Source: Bacteroidetes bacterium HGW-Bacteroidetes-16 (GTDB lineage Bacteria; Bacteroidota; Bacteroidia; Bacteroidales; F082). Taken from it: DNA of 64,000 bases. The position numbers and the translations under genes are program-made. Each line of letters starts with the position of its first letter. The first letter of the stretch is position 1. Where the stretch lies: positions 1 through 64,000 of the forward strand of contig PHDN01000017.1 in NCBI GenBank assembly GCA_002840975.1, given 5' to 3'. The notes under the pieces were generated by a model. It was not told the origin of the DNA. It made no database searches and saw only the letters and a list, made by a program, of their open reading frames with translations. Shown here piece by piece: positions 53,729 to 61,789 of the stretch.

Positions 53729-55825
53729 ATGTTTTGGTCCCAACGACCGGCTTTTCGAATTTTGATCTGGTATATTGCCGGAATATTGGCGTGGAACTAC
53801 TTTGTGGGTCATTTGGACCTGACACCCTTCCTGATTTGGATGGGAACGGGCCTGTCGTTTCTCACCTATATCTTTGTGATTATTGGCCTGAACCGACATG
53901 CTTTCCGATGGCTGACCGGTCTCACTTTTGGGCTTTTGTTTTTCTTTCTCGGAATACTGGTCTCCTCTTTACAGCTTTCTGACCAGGAAAACCCGACACC
54001 TGAAAATGCAGTCTACCTGGCACGGCTGGTATCTGACCCAGGTATTGGAGAAAATGTGATCACTGCTACATTGGAAGCCTATGTTGCGGATAGCAGTATG
54101 AAAACAGAACAATCTCCTTTGCATATTCAGGGTTATTTCGAGAAATGTAGCCGTACCGCGGAACTCAGGTATGGCGACCTCATCACAGTAAAGGGATCAC
54201 CCGTTTCGGTTGCAAGCCCTTTAAACCCTGAAGAATTTGATTACCGGAATTTTCTGGCCATGAAGAACATCCATTTCTCCATGTATATTGACAACAGCAG
54301 CTGGGAATCTTTAGGTGTTGACCCTCCAAACAGATGGATCGCCTGGGCTTATCAAACCAGATGGAAATTGCTATCCCTATTAAAATCCAGCGGGCTGAAC
54401 AAAGAGGAATTCGCCGTGGCAGCAGCCATTCTCTTAGGCAACGATGATTTTATGGATGCTACCCTGCGCCAGAATTTTGTGTATGCAGGAGCCATGCACA
54501 TATTGTGTGTCTCGGGCCTTCATGTGGGAATTATCTTCATTATCTTCAATTTTTTGCTTGGCTTCCTAAACAAGAATGGTCGACTCAGGATTTTAAAAGC
54601 TATCATCCTGATCGTACTTGTTTGGATTTATGCCTCTATTACCGGCCTTTCACCATCCGTGCTGAGGGCAGGTCTCATGGTTTCTATTTTTATTTTGAGC
54701 CAGCTCACCTCCTGGCACAAAGACAACCTGAATACCTTGATCGCCAGCGCTGTAATCATTTTGCTATTCAATCCATTGCTCCTGTTTAATATTGGATTTC
54801 AGCTCTCGTACGCGGCTGTCTCCGGTATTTTATTGCTTTATCAGCCCATTTACCATTGGTTATATTTCAAAAACCGGGCAGCAGATGTCATTTGGTCTAT
54901 CACCGCACTTTCGCTATCGGCTCAACTGGCAACATTTCCTTTGGCCGTGTATTATTTTCATTTTTTCCCTACCTGGTTTTGGCTCACCAATTTATTCACT
55001 TATCCGCTGTCGTTTGCCATATTAACCGGAGGCATGGCATTTATTGTCTTTAGCTGGGTTCCTTATCTCTCCCAGATATTGGGTTGGTGTATGGCGGGTT
55101 TAGTTTATGTACTAAACTATGTGGTTGAATTAGTAAAATTCTTACCCTTTCCGGGAATAACCAATTTATATCTGCCATTCTTTGAGGTTGTTCTGGTTTA
55201 TCTGTTCATCGCGATTCTATTTGGCTTCATTCTCCAAAACAAATGGCGATTACTCCTGCCTACTCTCCTGCTGACAGCACTTCTGTTGCTAACCGAAACC
55301 ATACAGCACTGGAGACACCTGCAGCAGCAGGGACTGATCGTATATCAAATCAGGAAGCACAGCGTTATTCAGTTTGTTGAGGGAACCCGGAGCCACATCT
55401 TAGCCGACTCAGTCCTGGCCAGGGACTTGTCCGCGGTGAGTTTTACACTTCAATCAAGTCAGGCTAAATGGGGACTGAAACCTACGGGGGTGAAGACGGA
55501 TTCTTCATTATCCAAAGTCGAACTAACGGGCTTCTATCAGGATGGCCCATATATTTTAGCCGTTAACCGACGCATCCTGCTATTGGATGGGAATTCGAGC
55601 TTTGTTCCCATAAGTGACAGGCTACCCGTAGACCTTGTTATAGTAACCGGAAAACCACGGATAAAACCTGAAAACCTACTTAAAATAGTTCAAACCGATA
55701 CCCTTGTTACAGACGGGTCGGTTCCTCGTTATTGGAAAAAACAATTTTCAGAATTGGTAAAAAATGAGGATATCAGGTATATCGACACCTCCATCGACGG
55801 AGCTTTTATGGTGGGAATCAAATAG
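53729..55825 (+). CDS. comEC: ComEC/Rec2-family membrane channel protein
   Basis: 698 residues. Two to three N-terminal helices, then a DUF4131 OB-like domain (ENVITATLEAYVAD, YGDLITVKGSPV). The competence domain lies at ~220-520 with the signature AGAMHILCVSGLHVGIIF and ITGLSPSVLRAGLM, within many membrane helices. ComEC carries single-stranded DNA through the inner membrane during uptake. The C-terminal ~150 residues show no metallo-beta-lactamase His/Asp motif and look degenerate, as in other short Bacteroidota ComEC proteins. The ATG at 53729 gives the canonical N-terminus. Its location next to a tRNA-anchored island may be coincidental. Confidence 0.92.
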   Translation: MFWSQRPAFRILIWYIAGILAWNYFVGHLDLTPFLIWMGTGLSFLTYIFVIIGLNRHAFRWLTGLTFGLLFFFLGILVSSLQLSDQENPTPENAVYLARLVSDPGIGENVITATLEAYVADSSMKTEQSPLHIQGYFEKCSRTAELRYGDLITVKGSPVSVASPLNPEEFDYRNFLAMKNIHFSMYIDNSSWESLGVDPPNRWIAWAYQTRWKLLSLLKSSGLNKEEFAVAAAILLGNDDFMDATLRQNFVYAGAMHILCVSGLHVGIIFIIFNFLLGFLNKNGRLRILKAIILIVLVWIYASITGLSPSVLRAGLMVSIFILSQLTSWHKDNLNTLIASAVIILLFNPLLLFNIGFQLSYAAVSGILLLYQPIYHWLYFKNRAADVIWSITALSLSAQLATFPLAVYYFHFFPTWFWLTNLFTYPLSFAILTGGMAFIVFSWVPYLSQILGWCMAGLVYVLNYVVELVKFLPFPGITNLYLPFFEVVLVYLFIAILFGFILQNKWRLLLPTLLLTALLLLTETIQHWRHLQQQGLIVYQIRKHSVIQFVEGTRSHILADSVLARDLSAVSFTLQSSQAKWGLKPTGVKTDSSLSKVELTGFYQDGPYILAVNRRILLLDGNSSFVPISDRLPVDLVIVTGKPRIKPENLLKIVQTDTLVTDGSVPRYWKKQFSELVKNEDIRYIDTSIDGAFMVGIK

Positions 55826-55921
55826 ACCGGGAATAACAAGTTTCTTAGTTGACTTTGTTGGGGGGAGGTTGAGATTGGGTCAGGATGCATTAGAAAATAA
55901 ATGATAAAAAAATTTTAAATC

Positions 55922-55952
55922 CTTGCAGATATCAAAAATATGGGTACTTTTG
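55922..55952 (+). promoter_or_regulatory. Promoter of tRNA-Asp
   Basis: CTTG at 55922-55925 and TACTTTTG at 55945-55952, 19 bp apart. The tRNA starts 36 bp after the -7 box, the same distance as for tRNA-Val. Confidence 0.75.
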
Positions 55953-55987
55953 CATCCTCTTTCAAGAGAAAAAGTTCATAGAATAAT

Positions 55988-56061
55988 GGTTCGGTAGTTC
56001 AGTTGGTTAGAATACCTGCCTGTCACGCAGGGGGTCGCGGGTTCGAGTCCCGTCCGGACCG
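55988..56061 (+). tRNA. tRNA-Asp (GTC anticodon), probable integration site
   Basis: A 74-nt cloverleaf: acceptor GGTTCGG/CCGGACC, D-stem GTTC/GAAT, anticodon stem CCTGC/GCAGG with loop CTGTCAC (anticodon GTC), T-arm GCGGG-TTCGAGT-CCCGT, discriminator G. CCA is not encoded. A tyrosine recombinase gene begins 269 bp downstream, so its 3' end is the likely attB. No second copy of the tRNA end was seen in the window. Confidence 0.97.
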
Positions 56062-56085
56062 CTTTTGTACTGATAATCAGTATTA

Positions 56086-56127
56086 AAAACCGCTAATATG
56101 TTGAATATTAGCGGTTTTTCTTTTTTA
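56086..56127 (+). terminator. Terminator after tRNA-Asp
   Basis: CCGCTAATAT (56090-56099) and ATATTAGCGG (56105-56114) form a perfect 10-bp stem with a 5-nt loop, flanked by A and T tracts. Confidence 0.9.
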
Positions 56128-56162
56128 CCCCCCGCAAAATATATCAAATATTGCAGTCTGAA

Positions 56163-56306
56163 AGGGACCTATAAGGGACCCATTCTTAAAATCCAAAATG
56201 GGTCCCTCGCTCATGTAAAATGTTGGAAAACAGTGATAATAATTCAGTTTTTATGCCCTGTATATGCCTTGAATTTCGTATATTTATAAACCAAAAGGGA
56301 CCCATT
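56163..56306. repeat. AGGGACCCATT repeats between tRNA-Asp and integrase
   Basis: AGGGACCCATT occurs at 56174-56184, inverted at 56197-56207 and direct again at 56296-56306, with a partial copy (AGGGACCT) at 56163-56170. The third copy lies 23 bp before the integrase start. The arrangement resembles arm-type recombinase or excisionase binding sites. The first pair could also form a strong hairpin. Confidence 0.6.
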
Positions 56307-56329
56307 TTTCCCTCAAAATTCATTGCACA

Positions 56330-57568
56330 ATGGAACATTCGATGTACATTTCGTTCAGAATCAAAAAAAGTAAAACCAACAAGAAAGGTCTTGCTCCAAT
56401 CAACATGAGAATTATTCTTGACAACAAAAGGTTTGAGATTTCATCTCATCGGTTTGTTTTGCCTGAAAATTGGGATACTAAACTATGTAGTGCCAAAGGT
56501 ACCAGTGATGAGGCATTAATCTTAAACAACTATCTGGACAACCTTAAATCCAAGATAAACAGGCAGTACAATATCCTGGAAAGTCTCAACAAACCCATAA
56601 CAATCGACAGCCTCCGGGAAAGATTAACCGGACAAGGTGAAAAAAAATATTCCCTACTGTTTGTCTATGAGTACCACAACTCAGAAATGGAAAAAAGAGT
56701 CAATTTCGACATTGCTCCCGCTACCTATAGCAAGTACATAATCTCCTTTAACCGGATAAAAAATTATATCCAATATCAGTATGGGAAAAAAGATATCTTG
56801 CTTGAATCATTAAACCATGCATTTATCACCAAATACGAAGTCTACCTTAAAACCATACACAAATGCAGCACGAACACCACCGTTAAATACCTTGTCCATC
56901 TGAAAAAGATTATAAACCTGTCCATTGCCAATGAATGGCTTTTGCGAGACCCTTTCATGAAACACCATTGCACCTACAAACCCACAGAAAGAGGATTTTT
57001 GTCACCTGAAGAACTTCTACTGCTTGAGAATAAGGAGTTAAAACTTCCACGTCTCCAAAAAGTCCGCGACATCTTCGTTTTCTGCTGCTATACCGGCTTT
57101 GCCCAGGCCGATGTGGAAGCCCTCTCCCCTTCTGACATCACCACCGGCATCGATGGTGAAAAATGGATCATCATCAACCGTAAAAAGACCGATGGCCGCA
57201 GCCCCATCCCATTACTCCCCCAAGCCATGGACATTATCAACAAATACAAAAACGACCCTGAAGCCCAGGCAAAAGGCAGACTTCTTCCAGTCAACTCTAA
57301 CCAGCGCATGAACGGCTACCTCAAAGAAATTGCCGATATCACCGGCATCACCAAGAACCTCACCATGCACCTGGCCCGGCACACCTTTGCCACCACCATC
57401 ACCCTCTCAAACGGAGTCCCCATCGAGACCGTCTCCAAAATGCTCGGCCACAACTCCATCAAAACCACTCAAATCTATTCCAAGGTAGTCGATACCAAAA
57501 TCAGCAACGACATGCAAGCCCTCAAAGCCAAACTATCGATCCAAAATCCACTTAAAAAAGTCATGTAA
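56330..57568 (+). CDS. Tyrosine recombinase/integrase (IntDOT-like, Bacteroidota type)
   Basis: 412 residues. N-terminal arm-binding domain ~1-95, SAM-like core-binding domain ~108-210, catalytic domain ~220-400. Visible catalytic residues are K286 (in RKKTDGR), H347 and R350 (HLARHTFA), H374 (LGHNS) and the nucleophile Y383. The position of the first catalytic Arg (in TGFAQAD, near A258) is not Arg, as also reported for IntDOT. It is expected to integrate and excise the element at the tRNA-Asp 3' end. An alternative start is 56342. The C-terminal half is noticeably richer in C and G than the N-terminal half. Confidence 0.93.
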   Translation: MEHSMYISFRIKKSKTNKKGLAPINMRIILDNKRFEISSHRFVLPENWDTKLCSAKGTSDEALILNNYLDNLKSKINRQYNILESLNKPITIDSLRERLTGQGEKKYSLLFVYEYHNSEMEKRVNFDIAPATYSKYIISFNRIKNYIQYQYGKKDILLESLNHAFITKYEVYLKTIHKCSTNTTVKYLVHLKKIINLSIANEWLLRDPFMKHHCTYKPTERGFLSPEELLLLENKELKLPRLQKVRDIFVFCCYTGFAQADVEALSPSDITTGIDGEKWIIINRKKTDGRSPIPLLPQAMDIINKYKNDPEAQAKGRLLPVNSNQRMNGYLKEIADITGITKNLTMHLARHTFATTITLSNGVPIETVSKMLGHNSIKTTQIYSKVVDTKISNDMQALKAKLSIQNPLKKVM

Positions 57569-57948
57569 AATACAGATTATCAACACGTAACAACTCCCTC
57601 CCCCTCGGGGAGGGTCGGGGTGGGGTGTCCCAAAGAAGTCCAAAGATTTCTCCTTCAAAAAGCCAACTTCTTTTCCATCCGTGTCCAATCCGTCCCACCC
57701 GCGCCTGTCCCGTTCGTACGGAGTCATCAGCGTTCCATTTCCCATGCTTCATCCGCGTTCCAATCCTCATCCGCCAGCCAATCGTAAAATCTGTGACCGA
57801 CCCCCGTCCAACCCGCGCCTGTCCCGTTCGTACGGGGTCACCCGTGTTCTATTCCCAACCTTCCTGACCACCCCCACAAAAAAAAGCCACCCCCTTTCAG
57901 AAATGGCCCCTATAACCCAACCCCCCCTCCTATCCGATTCCGGATACC
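57569..57948. other. Non-coding region after the integrase with hairpin and 30-bp direct repeats
   Basis: CCCTCCCC-CTC-GGGGAGGG (57596-57614) forms a perfect 8-bp stem without a U-tract. A 30-bp sequence beginning ACCCGCGCCTGTCCCG is present at 57697-57726 and 57811-57840 with one mismatch. The region is unusually C-rich on the plus strand. Open frames crossing it share the repeated peptide and are not credible genes. Confidence 0.7.
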
Positions 57949-58215
57949 CTAAGAAACACCATGCTTGTTCCTCTCCAAAGTCCTCATAATAGACTCCATA
58001 CTATAATACAAAGTCCCCCCAACCTTGGAAAACTCCAACTTCCCTCCCTGACGCAAATTCTGTAAGGTCCCGGGCGAACATCCCAAAATCTCTTTGGCCC
58101 TGTTCGATTTTACCCACTTTTCAGGCTGTGGGATATTGCCTTTGATCAGGTCCGATACTTCCCGGACAATTTCATTCTTCCATTGTTCCAGGTCTTCGAG
58201 TGTGGCTAATTGCAT
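57949..58215 (-). CDS. Helix-turn-helix, excisionase-like DNA-binding protein
   Basis: 88 residues. A helical N-terminus (LEDLEQWKNEIVREVSDLI) precedes a MerR/Xis-type winged helix: WVKSNRAKEILGCSPGTLQNLRQGG (key: the KEILGCSPGTLQNLR helix-turn-helix) and a LEFSKVGGTLYYSMESI wing. Such HTH_17 proteins are common in Bacteroidota integrative elements, where they act as excision or regulatory factors. It is transcribed towards the integrase. A role in excision is inferred from family and position. Confidence 0.85.
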   Translation of the reverse strand: MQLATLEDLEQWKNEIVREVSDLIKGNIPQPEKWVKSNRAKEILGCSPGTLQNLRQGGKLEFSKVGGTLYYSMESIMRTLERNKHGVS

Positions 58216-58832
58216 AACTTTTTGCTTTTTTAATTATGGATTCTTTTTAGTTCTTTTTGGGCGTTAATATACTCGCATATTACGCCAGCATGTTGGTGCT
58301 AAAATACAACAAATCAATCTTATTACAAAGAATATTCATGATTAAATTACAAGTATTTTGTATTTTATCCATATTTGTTTTGTATTGACATTATTGGCAA
58401 TAAATTCCTACAAAACGAAATAAATTACATTAACTATTTGGAAAAATAGAGCATTTTTTATCTATATTTGATCTACTTAAATCAGAGACCCGGTTTTTAC
58501 AAATAATTTATTACTGTTTTTAGGGTATCTGGTCTATTTGTTAACCCATAACCCATTGTTTAATTTAAACTATTTTTGAATTTATCATGAACAAAACCTA
58601 ATAATTTAACTTTTTAAAATCTCACTTGCTGAGCTTGAAGTGTTTTCCCCAATTGCATAAACTATTATTTGCTACCACCCGCTTATTTAACCTCCAGGAT
58701 AAACTAACAAGTCTCTTTGCTGCTTCTGCAATTTAACACCTGATATCTTTTTTGCGATCTCATTTCGGGTTCCCTGTAAAAGGAACCTGAAATAAATAGT
58801 ACACCTCATTTTTAACCTTTTAACAAAAAATT
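58216..58832. other. 617-bp AT-rich spacer between divergent island genes
   Basis: No credible gene or tRNA was found. It should contain the promoters of the HTH gene (leftward) and of the 69-residue/primase pair (rightward). No clear TAnnTTTG box with a matched -33 element was identified. Confidence 0.5.
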
Positions 58833-59042
58833 ATGTCTATGAAAAACCCAAATTCAATTAATCTGCAAAGGATCCGTTCAAAAACTAATCTGGATCCACA
58901 TTCATCCAGGCTCAAAGATGTTTACCAGGAGATATTATCTCTTTCCGGTTCTCCCGGTTTTTTCAATTCGCCTCAAAATATCGAGGTATATATCAAGGGT
59001 GTTAACCGATTTATTCATATAAATGCGGTGCCTGATGAATGA
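58833..59042 (+). CDS. Small hypothetical protein coupled to the primase-like gene
   Basis: 69 residues of unknown function. The sequence is basic in the first half (NPNSINLQRIRSKTNL) with a helix-like stretch (RLKDVYQEILSLS), and shows no known motif. An AT-rich leader precedes it. Its stop overlaps the ATG of the primase-like gene within ATGAATGA, which strongly implies translational coupling and therefore that this short frame is real. A role alongside the primase or in replication control is possible but unsupported by motif. Confidence 0.55.
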   Translation: MSMKNPNSINLQRIRSKTNLDPHSSRLKDVYQEILSLSGSPGFFNSPQNIEVYIKGVNRFIHINAVPDE

Positions 59043-61254
59043 ATTCCATACTTCAGTATTTCACAATTTCTCCCGACTCCGGGGGGTGCTGCCTCTGCAT
59101 GAGGTCCTGCTTTCTGTGAAACAAAACAAACTTCAATCTAAAATCTGCCAAATCAGACAGCTTTCCGTCCAGGGAAAAAAAGAACTGGCAGATAACCTGA
59201 AAAAAACGCTCCCGGCTTTTACTCCTGCCGGGGTGTTTACCAAAGGCAGGCGACTGAGTGCCCTGCAGGAATACAATCCGGTGATATGCCTGGACTTCGA
59301 CAATGTGAAGGAGCCCATAGATAATCTTCGGAAAATTGTTGATGCACTGTCTACAACTTACGCCTCCTTCATCAGTCCCAAGGGTAATGGCCTCAAGGTT
59401 TTTGTGATCACCAACTCCACAAAAGAAAAACACCTGATCGCATTTAACCGGGTGGCCGATTTCTATGAGCAACAAACCGGCGTCCTTTCCGACCGTTCTG
59501 TCAAGGATATCCCCAGGCTGTGTTTTCTCTCTTATGACCCCGATCTTTACCTCAATATTTCTTCCGAAATCTTCCCCATTGAGGTCTTCGAAGAAAGTGA
59601 AATTTCAAAAAATTCAATTTCACCCCAGGATTTTACCGAAATATTCGCTAACTGTCAGACAATCACTGAAAAGAATGGCTCTTACATCAATGGCAACCGC
59701 AATAATTTCATTTTTCGTTTTGCAAACTGTTGCAAACATTCTGGCATCCCGTTGCAGCAAACTCTCACTTTTTGCCGCAGTCATTACAATCTGGACGACA
59801 AAGAGTTAGAGGCTGTAATCCGCAGTGCATTCTCGTATAATGATACAGAGTTTGCAAAGTTTGCAAAGTTTGCAACCTCTTGCGATTTTTTTGATTCATC
59901 TTTGCCTACCGTCGGCAGGGATGATGATTTTCTTACCAATTCTCCTTCCATTTCACAGGAAGATTATGACTTAATGCCGGAGATGATTAAACAGGGTGTT
60001 CTTTGTTTTGCCGACCCAAGGGAAAGGGATGTTTTCTTTACGGGTGCTTTAAGTATTTTAAGTGCCTGCCTTCCCCATATAATAGGCGAATATAACCGTC
60101 AACCTGTGTACCCAAATCTCTTTTCTTTTATTATTGCTCCTCCTGCTTCAGGAAAGGGGTCCTTAAAATATAGTCGTTTACTGGGTGGTATTATCCAATC
60201 TAAACGATTAGAAGTGAGTCAAAAGGAAGAAAGAAAATACCAAAAGGAACTTAATCTGTATAAACAACGTAAACGCAAGAAAAACAGCAATCCTGACGAA
60301 GAACCTCCCTCACGTCCTCCTTTCAGGGTGTTTTACATACCAGCTAATTCCAGTTATGCGAAAGTATTAAACCACCTGAGCGAAAATGGAGGTACCGGTG
60401 TCATTTGTGAAACGGAAGCTGATACCATGGGATATATCCTAAAACAGGACTGGGGCTCATATTCTGACATGCTCCGAAAAGCTTTTCATCATGAAAGTAT
60501 TTCCAGCTCCCGCAAAACAGACAATCAATACATGGAAGTAACCAATCCCCGACTGTCAGTAGCCCTTACGGGAACTCCCGGTCAGATTTTAGGTTTAATC
60601 TCTTCTGCGGATGATGGACTGTTCAGCCGTTTTTTGTTTTATGTATATAAATCAATCCCGGTTTGGAACGATGTATCTCCTCAACCGGAGCTCCCCTGCT
60701 TGACCGATACTTTTTCTAAACTATCCATGGATATCTACCACATGATGACACTCATGTCAGATATGGAATCTTCTTTTGTACTTACTCCGGAACAATGGAA
60801 ATTACTTAATGAGTCATTTACACACATACTTACTCATGTCACTACATTTAATAGTGTCAATGCGGCCAGCATAGTGAAAAGGTTGGGATTACTCCTTTAC
60901 CGGATGGCCATGATCTTCACAACCCTTAGAAACTATGAATTAAATAGACAGGAAAAAGAAATGGTTTGTTCCGACCAGGACTTCCACCTGGCGCTTCGGC
61001 TTTCACGACTTTATCTGGAACATAGTCTTATTATTTTTAACAGCCTCCCCAGGGAAGATAAGAAAGTAGTTTTTACTGAAGCTCCCAACAAAGAAGCATT
61101 TTTCAATTCTCTACCCCATACATTCACCAGGGCCGACGCCATCACCCTGGGAATGAAATATCATCTGGGAACGCGAAGCATTGATGGACTTTTAAAAAAG
61201 CTACTGGAATCTAAACTTAAAAAATCGGCTACAGGTTTATACGAGAAAGTGTAA
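59035..61254 (+). CDS. BT4734/VirE N-terminal domain + DUF3987 primase-helicase-like protein
   Basis: 739 residues from the ATG at 59035, chosen because it overlaps the upstream stop and is followed by MNEFHTSVF. The BT4734-like/VirE N-terminal domain at ~50-185 resembles a primase fold (ICLDFDN, SPKGNGLKVFV, DIPRLCFLSYDP). A small helical linker (PriCT-like) covers ~210-265. DUF3987 at ~300-700 contains a Walker A loop APPASGKGS with K374. These proteins are typical of Bacteroidota mobile elements and probably prime or unwind DNA for element replication. Short TTTGCAAAG iteron-like repeats lie within and after the gene. Confidence 0.85.
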   Translation: MNEFHTSVFHNFSRLRGVLPLHEVLLSVKQNKLQSKICQIRQLSVQGKKELADNLKKTLPAFTPAGVFTKGRRLSALQEYNPVICLDFDNVKEPIDNLRKIVDALSTTYASFISPKGNGLKVFVITNSTKEKHLIAFNRVADFYEQQTGVLSDRSVKDIPRLCFLSYDPDLYLNISSEIFPIEVFEESEISKNSISPQDFTEIFANCQTITEKNGSYINGNRNNFIFRFANCCKHSGIPLQQTLTFCRSHYNLDDKELEAVIRSAFSYNDTEFAKFAKFATSCDFFDSSLPTVGRDDDFLTNSPSISQEDYDLMPEMIKQGVLCFADPRERDVFFTGALSILSACLPHIIGEYNRQPVYPNLFSFIIAPPASGKGSLKYSRLLGGIIQSKRLEVSQKEERKYQKELNLYKQRKRKKNSNPDEEPPSRPPFRVFYIPANSSYAKVLNHLSENGGTGVICETEADTMGYILKQDWGSYSDMLRKAFHHESISSSRKTDNQYMEVTNPRLSVALTGTPGQILGLISSADDGLFSRFLFYVYKSIPVWNDVSPQPELPCLTDTFSKLSMDIYHMMTLMSDMESSFVLTPEQWKLLNESFTHILTHVTTFNSVNAASIVKRLGLLLYRMAMIFTTLRNYELNRQEKEMVCSDQDFHLALRLSRLYLEHSLIIFNSLPREDKKVVFTEAPNKEAFFNSLPHTFTRADAITLGMKYHLGTRSIDGLLKKLLESKLKKSATGLYEKV
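59719..59875 (+). repeat. TTTGCAAA-type repeats inside the primase-like gene
   Basis: Two GCAAAC units at 59719-59738 and three contiguous TTTGCAA(AG) units at 59851-59875 lie in the coding sequence (read as FAKFAKFAT). The same 9-bp unit is clustered downstream of the gene. Confidence 0.6.
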
Positions 61255-61789
61255 ATAAAAATATGAAAGGCTGCAAACTTTGCAAACTTTGCAAACATTT
61301 TGTATCTTCTTTAATATCTGATATTTACATAAGATTTGTTTTGCAAAGTTTGCAAAGGGTTTGCAAACTTTTGCATAAATTGCACAAAAAGGCGATGTTC
61401 TGTGACCCGTTTTCTGCTTTGAAAAATCATTTATCCGGTTTATAAAGTACGACCATGCAAGGGCAGCAATGAAAATGATACAGGTTTTTCGAGAGAACGC
61501 ATAAATCAAAGCAACTATTTGCCAGCCGGTAATTTTTGCCAAATTCGCCATGCATTTGTGACATTCAAATATTTGATTTGAAAGCAATTGAATTAAATCA
61601 TAAAAAAAATTGCGTTTTTATACAATACTTTAAGATATTTTAATATTTTTGAGAAAATTCAAGGGAGCAGATAAAGGAAGGCGTGATTTTTTTGAATCAC
61701 ATGAAGACGAATGAATTTTAAAACCCGGAAATTGCTAAATCACAAGTGTCTTTTTAGCCATATATTAATACAGTTTAATCCATCGAATC
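61255..61789. other. Intergenic region between primase-like gene and CRISPR-Cas operon
   Basis: No convincing gene was found. It contains two iteron clusters (61271-61376), a candidate -7 box TATTTTTG at 61644-61651, and a small GTGATT...AATCAC inverted repeat at 61683-61700 that might be an operator or leader hairpin for the csm genes. No CRISPR repeats are present. A 116-codon minus-strand frame here is produced largely by the repeats and is not credible. Confidence 0.6.
61271..61376. repeat. Iteron-like TTTGCAAAG/CTTTGCAAA clusters
   Basis: Three CTTTGCAAA-like units (61271-61296) face four TTTGCAAA-like units (61340-61376), forming inverted clusters of a 9-bp repeat with a palindromic TTTGCAAA core. 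They lie 20-120 bp after the primase-like gene and could be a replication origin or an operator array. Confidence 0.65.

Noticed and set aside
57697-57840. CRISPR array suspected from two near-identical 30-bp repeats
   Set aside because: Only two copies with an 84-bp gap; no regular spacing. It is not an array.
57625-57989. Two open frames with the shared peptide RPTRACPVRT
   Set aside because: The shared peptide comes from the 30-bp direct repeat. No start context or domain supports a gene.
61237-61587. 116-codon minus-strand open frame before the csm operon
   Set aside because: Its Cys/Lys/Val- and Phe/Ala-rich repeats come from the iteron sequence, it lacks a domain, and it overlaps the primase-like gene end.
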